This document shows, piece after piece, positions 6,425 through 9,381 of a stretch of DNA of 9,381 nt; the first letter of the stretch is position 1, and every line of letters starts with the position of its first letter. The stretch lies in contig JAPLJU010000240.1 of NCBI GenBank assembly GCA_026388445.1, forward strand, positions 1-9,381. The letters are read 5' to 3'. The notes below the pieces were generated by a model. That model was not told the origin of the DNA and made no database searches. It saw only the letters and a list, made by a program, of their open reading frames with translations. Both the position numbers and the translations under genes were made by a program. The stretch comes from Deltaproteobacteria bacterium (GTDB lineage: Bacteria; Desulfobacterota; Syntrophia; Syntrophales; UBA2192).

Positions 6425-6510
6425 CCCGTTTCCCCGGATTTCTGCCCCACCCCGATCCGGACCCGGCCGACGCCCGCCGTTTTCATTTTAGATATCTGCG
6501 CGATAACATC

Positions 6511-6546
6511 CCCGGCTTTGCGACATCTTTATCCACAAGTGCCGGG
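6511..6546. terminator. weak hairpin between convergent genes
   Basis: CCCGGC (6511-6516) pairs with GCCGGG (6541-6546) across a 24-base loop in the 160-base space between the convergent secreted-protein and peroxiredoxin genes. There is no T-run next to either side, so a terminator role is only suggested by location. Confidence 0.2.
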
Positions 6547-6584
6547 ATGACTCGGCCGATTCTCTATTTTGAATGTGATCTGTT

Positions 6585-7058
6585 CTATTTCTTTCTGCTC
6601 ATCAGCTTTTTGAGTTCCGAAAAGAGAACCCTGTTGCTCGGCCGGTCGTCGATGTCGTGCACGTCTATGTAGCGGATGATCCCTTTTTCGTCGATGACGA
6701 AGATCGCACGCTCCGAGTGCCCTTCCTTCCTCTTGACACCGTATTTTTTAGCCACGGCCCCCAGGGGGTTGAAATCGCTCAGCAGCGGGAAGGATATACC
6801 GCCGAGGCTCTCGGCCCATGCCTTCAGGCAGGGAACGTGGTCGACGCTGATGCCCAGGACCTGGGCATTCAATCCCGCAAATCTGGCAAGCTCTGCCTCG
6901 TATGACGGGATCTGGTTCGTTCAGATGGGCGTCCATGCCAGAGGGAAGAAGGCGAGAATGACGGGTCCTTTCTCGTAGAGGGAACTCAGCCTGATCTTCC
7001 GGTCCAGGTGGCTCGGCAGCGTGAAATCCGGTGCCTTGCTTCCGACTTTCAGTTTCAT
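6585..7058 (-). CDS. selenocysteine-containing peroxiredoxin (TGA at 6921-6923 read as Sec)
   Basis: Reading through one in-frame TGA gives a complete 157-residue peroxiredoxin. It reduces H2O2 and organic peroxides in the cytoplasm using thiol reductants. The order is MKLKVGSKAPDFTL (1-14), then AFFPLAWTPI-U46-TNQIPSYE, LGISVD (68-73), SFPLLSD (89-95) and SERAIFVID (115-123). P39, T43 and U46 form the universal P-x3-T-x2-C active site with Sec in place of the peroxidatic Cys; R117 is the conserved arginine. The only cysteine is C77, a possible resolving residue. ATG at 7058 follows GGAG with six bases; an ATG at 7070 lacks this. A gene call ignoring Sec would start at TTG 6872 and lose the active site. 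The stop TAG (6585) is distinct from the Sec TGA. It lies 18 bases after the 276-aa gene in the same direction. Sec peroxiredoxins are known from anaerobes (e.g. PrxU of Eubacterium acidaminophilum). Confidence 0.9.
6872..6911 (-). promoter_or_regulatory. putative bacterial SECIS element
   Basis: Immediately downstream of the TGA in the mRNA, AUCCCG (6911-6906) pairs with CGGGAU (6877-6872). Inside, GGCA (6897-6894) pairs with UGCC (6888-6885), closing a GAGCU apical loop. The loop begins 27 nt after the UGA, inside the spacing used by bacterial SelB-dependent SECIS hairpins, and it starts with G; a U can be left bulged on the 3' side. Pairing is by eye only. Confidence 0.6.
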
Positions 7059-7076
7059 CTCTTTCTCCATTTGTTG

Positions 7077-7907
7077 CTACTTGAGATAATCCGGAAGTTC
7101 CTTCACATCCTTTCCTTGGAAACTGCAGGGGAGGGGACAGGTCTTGCAGGGGCCCTTCACGCCGGGAAGGGGCGGCTCCCCCTTGATTTTCTGCTCAATG
7201 AAATCGAGACAGCGATTCACCTCTTCATCGGGCCCCTCGACGATGAGCGTCACGGATCCCTCGGCGCCTCCCCAGCCGCCAGCGGCGTAACAGACGGCGT
7301 CAAGCCCGAAGAGGCTCTCAATGGCTTCAATCTCCGTGAAGACCCTCCCGTCTGCGACACAGGCCATCCCAACGCGTGCCCCGATGGTCCGGCCGAGCGC
7401 GAGGGTTCCGCCATACCTGGCCGCCTCCTCGACGGAGGGGATCAGTTTTTCGAGACCCACGGGATAGATGATCTCAAGCCCTCGGGCCTTCATGGCCATG
7501 TAAAACTGCCCCATCGTGCCGCCTGCGGGACTCGCCATGAGGACGCCCACGTTTCCGAAGGGATCGACGGCATTGCCCCCTTTGATGAGGATGTCACCGG
7601 GTGAGAGCTTGTCAAGGACAGTCCCCGGCTCCACGGGGAGAACTTGCCCCTTGTGGAATGTGATAGGCTTTGCCCTCTCCTCGGCGCTCAGAACGCAGAG
7701 CACCCCCCGGATGACCTGCCCGGCCATCAGTCTTTCTTTTGCGACCTTTTCCCCGAGGAGTTCCTCCGCGACGTAGGCCGTCGTCGAGCCTCTGCTGATG
7801 AGGAGGTAGCCATTTTCCCTTGCATTCTGGACCTCGGGCATGGCCGCAAGGGCCTTTCCGAGGAGCCTCTTCGATTCCGCGGGTGTCAAGGTGAACAGTC
7901 CCTGCAT
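7077..7907 (-). CDS. conserved-looking hypothetical protein with C-terminal CxxCxxxC cluster
   Basis: 276 residues. The ATG at 7907 has AAGGAG seven bases upstream, so the longer in-frame extension to 8132 is not used. I do not recognise a characterised family. Visible blocks are ENGYLLISRGSTTAYVAEEL (31-50), GDILIKGGNAVDPFGNVGVL (104-123), ASPAGGTMG (125-133) and YPVGLEKLIPSVEEAARYGG (148-167). The RGSTTAYVAEEL and GDxLIKGGNAVDxxGNV patterns recall the NagB/RpiA/CoA-transferase-like (ISOCOT) fold, which is inference only. The tail carries C254-KT-C257-PLP-C261, a possible metal or redox site; C71, C183, C206 and C233 are scattered through the body. There is no signal or membrane segment. Only 18 bases separate it from the selenocysteine peroxiredoxin gene, so the two are very likely co-transcribed, which suggests a redox or oxygen-sensitive role. 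Confidence 0.75.
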   Translation of the reverse strand: MQGLFTLTPAESKRLLGKALAAMPEVQNARENGYLLISRGSTTAYVAEELLGEKVAKERLMAGQVIRGVLCVLSAEERAKPITFHKGQVLPVEPGTVLDKLSPGDILIKGGNAVDPFGNVGVLMASPAGGTMGQFYMAMKARGLEIIYPVGLEKLIPSVEEAARYGGTLALGRTIGARVGMACVADGRVFTEIEAIESLFGLDAVCYAAGGWGGAEGSVTLIVEGPDEEVNRCLDFIEQKIKGEPPLPGVKGPCKTCPLPCSFQGKDVKELPDYLK

Positions 7908-8011
7908 TTTCAGTCTCCTTTCCCTACTCAATTCGTCTGAAAGAACAACGTTGCGAAAAGTTACGTACTGGGAAAACCCCTTCAGAACAAGAACCGATAT
8001 CTCGCCGGGCT

Positions 8012-8416
8012 TCAGAGATCCTCGATTTCCGTAAGAAGCTCGGGGCCAGCCTTGAGCGGTTTCATGAAATACCACCAGTTTTTCCCGGCGGACCAGCCCT
8101 CCGCCTCCGCGACTTCGTCTCCCCAGAGACACCTGCCTGCCGGGACAACCAGCTTTTTCATGCAGGCATCAGCCTGTCGCAGGCGATCGGCGTACTTTTT
8201 CTTTTCCTTGTCGGGTGCAATGCCAAGAGCCTCTTCGATAAGCTGTCTTCCGTCCATGTCATTCAGATAGTCGTCCAGGCCGAGGCTGTAACCCTTCGCC
8301 ACCGACTCGATGGTGATCTTCCAGCTTTCGATGAGCCCGTTCAGGCCGCCCCTGAGCACATGCACGGGACAGCCTCTCCCCTTCAGAAAATCCGATACAG
8401 GATCTTTCTTGACCAT
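8012..8416 (-). CDS. hypothetical protein upstream of the 276-aa / Sec-peroxiredoxin pair
   Basis: 134 residues, no signal peptide or membrane segment, mixed alpha/beta and charged (KKDPVSDFLKGRGCPVHVLR at the start, KNWWYFMKPLKAGPELLTEI at the end). Three cysteines (C16, C85, C95) lie in unrelated contexts and do not make an obvious metal motif. The ATG at 8416 is preceded by AAAGG at a suitable distance. I do not recognise the family. It lies 35 bases after the end of the toxin-like gene and 104 bases before the 276-aa gene, all on the minus strand. It may therefore be the first gene of the peroxiredoxin operon; AT-rich TATACATTTATACAT just upstream (8434-8448 on the minus strand) could hold a -10 box. 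Confidence 0.65.
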   Translation of the reverse strand: MVKKDPVSDFLKGRGCPVHVLRGGLNGLIESWKITIESVAKGYSLGLDDYLNDMDGRQLIEEALGIAPDKEKKKYADRLRQADACMKKLVVPAGRCLWGDEVAEAEGWSAGKNWWYFMKPLKAGPELLTEIEDL

Positions 8417-8451
8417 CTCTTTACCTTTCAGAATGTATAAATGTATAATGG

Positions 8452-9003
8452 TTAATGACGCCTTAGGGCCTGGCGACGGAAATAAGCCTCGCCGTCGTTC
8501 GGTCGGAAGTAGGTCCGGATCACGCCGTCGGCATTGAATGCGATGAAGTCGCCCGTTGCCCGGTCGAAGCGTGTAATCATGCCGTCGCGCCGGACATGCT
8601 CGAGAATGTTACCACCCGCCGGACGGTCGCGGAGCTCCTGGGCCTTCAGCAGATACTGCTCCCTTGAGATCGATCCGAATTCACGCCCGTGTTTTTGATA
8701 GTGATCGATCCATTTCTGGCGGGACGCAAAGCCGATTGCCGGCTTTACCACCTGCGGTTTCTCGGCTAAAGAGACAGATGTTTCTTTTTCCTGGGTTGTT
8801 GCGGGTTGCTGTGACGGTGAGTTACAGGCAATGCACAGAAGGAGAAATGCTGCCGCCAGTATAACGGGCCACAGTGTGAATCCGGACCTGGAGGCCTCAT
8901 GAGCTATCCGTGCCGCCTGAAAGGGGGCAGCCATTCGCTGATTCGACATAGACGTAACGGTCGACCGGTATGATGTTTGTGTAGATACGGTGTCGCTCAT
9001 CAT
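8452..9003 (-). CDS. membrane-anchored protein with BECR-type toxin-RNase-like C-terminal domain
   Basis: 183 residues from ATG 9003; internal ATGs at 8949 and 8934 are alternatives and none has a good ribosome binding site. Residues 43-58 (TLWPVILAAAFLLLCI) form one hydrophobic segment ending CIAC60-NSP, which may be a weak lipobox or a simple anchor. A polar, Gln/Thr/Ser-rich linker (61-90) follows. Residues 92-170 read ASRQKWIDHYQKHGREFG, then REQYLLKAQEL, then ITRFDRATGDFIAFNADGVI and RTYFRP. The HYxKHGxEF ... YLxxA ... RFDxxTGxFxxxxxDGxIxTYFxP pattern is one I associate with C-terminal domains of polymorphic toxins and related exported proteins of the BECR RNase fold, with H101/H105 and R163-T-Y/F as candidate active residues. 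No immunity gene is recognised beside it. RNase function is inference; it may be a non-toxic relative. Confidence 0.6.
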   Translation of the reverse strand: MMSDTVSTQTSYRSTVTSMSNQRMAAPFQAARIAHEASRSGFTLWPVILAAAFLLLCIACNSPSQQPATTQEKETSVSLAEKPQVVKPAIGFASRQKWIDHYQKHGREFGSISREQYLLKAQELRDRPAGGNILEHVRRDGMITRFDRATGDFIAFNADGVIRTYFRPNDGEAYFRRQALRRH

Positions 9004-9254
9004 TGGGTAGGAATAAAAGAATTATTAGCACAGATACTGAAGTGGATCAATGGGGCCTTCCCGGTACGGCTGTGGCTGGTGGAAAATTTTTTCAGCGGAC
9101 CCGGTTGACGGGCAATGGCTCGCACGGAATCTGCAAAAGAATGATTGAATTGGAAAATTCTTTCTGATATTCCACCGAGTCAACGCATTCGCAAGACAGG
9201 TTTCAGTTGAAATCACGATGGAAAAGGCTTAAATTACAAACCTGCATTCAACTA
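9004..9254. other. intergenic region next to the IS30-family element
   Basis: 251 bases between the toxin-like gene and the transposase stop. No ORF with a credible start is seen. The segment from about 9232 to 9275, containing TGCATTCAACTATTAAGTGC, probably includes the terminal inverted repeat of the insertion sequence, but the other end is outside the window and cannot be compared. Confidence 0.35.
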
Positions 9255-9381
9255 TTAAGTGCAACACTCGGCTTTAAAGACCTCTGCCGGAGTTTTGAAT
9301 CCGAGACATTTTCTCGGACGATTATTGAGCCAGGATTCGATCTTTGTCAGATGGTCCTGTGAGATAGTAGCCAAGTTGGTC
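9255..9381 (-). CDS. IS30-family transposase, C-terminal fragment at window edge
   Basis: The frame is open to the window end and covers the last 41 residues plus TAA: ISQDHLTKIESWLNNRPRKC, then LGFKTPAEVFKAECCT. LNxRPRKxLGxxTPxEVF is the C-terminal signature of IS30-family DDE transposases. The rest of the gene, including the DDE residues, lies beyond the window, so its intactness is unknown. It reads away from the window edge towards the toxin-like gene, placing the insertion end about 230 bases upstream of that gene. Confidence 0.85.
   Translation of the reverse strand, partial: TNLATISQDHLTKIESWLNNRPRKCLGFKTPAEVFKAECCT

Noticed and set aside
6585..6872. Short peroxiredoxin starting at TTG 6872
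   Set aside because: It lacks the catalytic motif and has no ribosome binding site. The upstream frame is peroxiredoxin through the TGA, so the short call is an artefact of reading the Sec codon as stop.
6585..7058. Peroxiredoxin pseudogene with a nonsense mutation
   Set aside because: The only stop is TGA exactly at the catalytic Cys site, followed by a SECIS-like hairpin, and the rest of the frame is intact with a good start.
7077..8132. N-terminal extension of the 276-aa protein to 8132
   Set aside because: The extra 75 residues overlap the 134-aa gene, look non-coding and have no start signal, while AAGGAG precedes the ATG at 7907.
9025..9216. 63-codon minus-strand ORF
   Set aside because: No ribosome binding site and no similarity; it lies between a mobile element end and a gene.

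Overview
The window looks like chromosomal DNA of an anaerobic, selenocysteine-decoding bacterium, most likely a deltaproteobacterium (Desulfobacterota, Syntrophales-like). This placement is an inference. It rests on a peroxiredoxin whose catalytic cysteine codon is an in-frame TGA, a DUF763 gene, a REP-associated tyrosine transposase (RAYT) element and moderately high GC. There are no RNA genes, CRISPR arrays or phage structural genes.

Layout, left to right. (1) 2-562 (+) is the C-terminal half of an FAD-dependent amine-oxidase-type oxidoreductase, cut by the window edge. (2) 841-1446 (-) is a membrane-anchored lytic transglycosylase, convergent with the first gene. (3) 1447-2065 is a 619-base AT-richer gap with no convincing gene. 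It holds one very good sigma70-like promoter on the minus strand, a possible plus-strand terminator and short coding-like remnants. (4) 2066-3890 (-) is a tight three-gene operon: a small helical protein, DUF763 (starting on a GTGA overlap) and a SixA-type histidine phosphatase. (5) 3971-4408 (-) is a half-size EamA membrane protein. Its upstream DNA is interrupted by a compact RAYT element (4427-5442) bounded by perfect 25-bp inverted repeats. (6) 5573-6424 (+) is a secreted protein with YD-like tandem repeats. (7) 6585-8416 (-) is a probable operon: a 134-aa unknown, a 276-aa unknown with a C-terminal CxxCxxxC cluster, then a selenocysteine peroxiredoxin. (8) 8452-9003 (-) is a membrane-anchored protein with a C-terminal domain resembling BECR-type toxin RNase domains. 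(9) 9255-9381 (-) is the C-terminus of an IS30-family transposase running off the window.

The main discovery is in block 7. A standard gene call would start the peroxiredoxin at an internal TTG (6872) and lose the active site. Reading through TGA at 6921-6923 restores the universal peroxiredoxin motif P-x3-T-x2-U, and a bacterial-SECIS-like hairpin follows directly. The two unknown genes upstream in the same direction are candidate partners of this seleno-peroxidase. The rest of the window is housekeeping or accessory sequence punctuated by two mobile elements.
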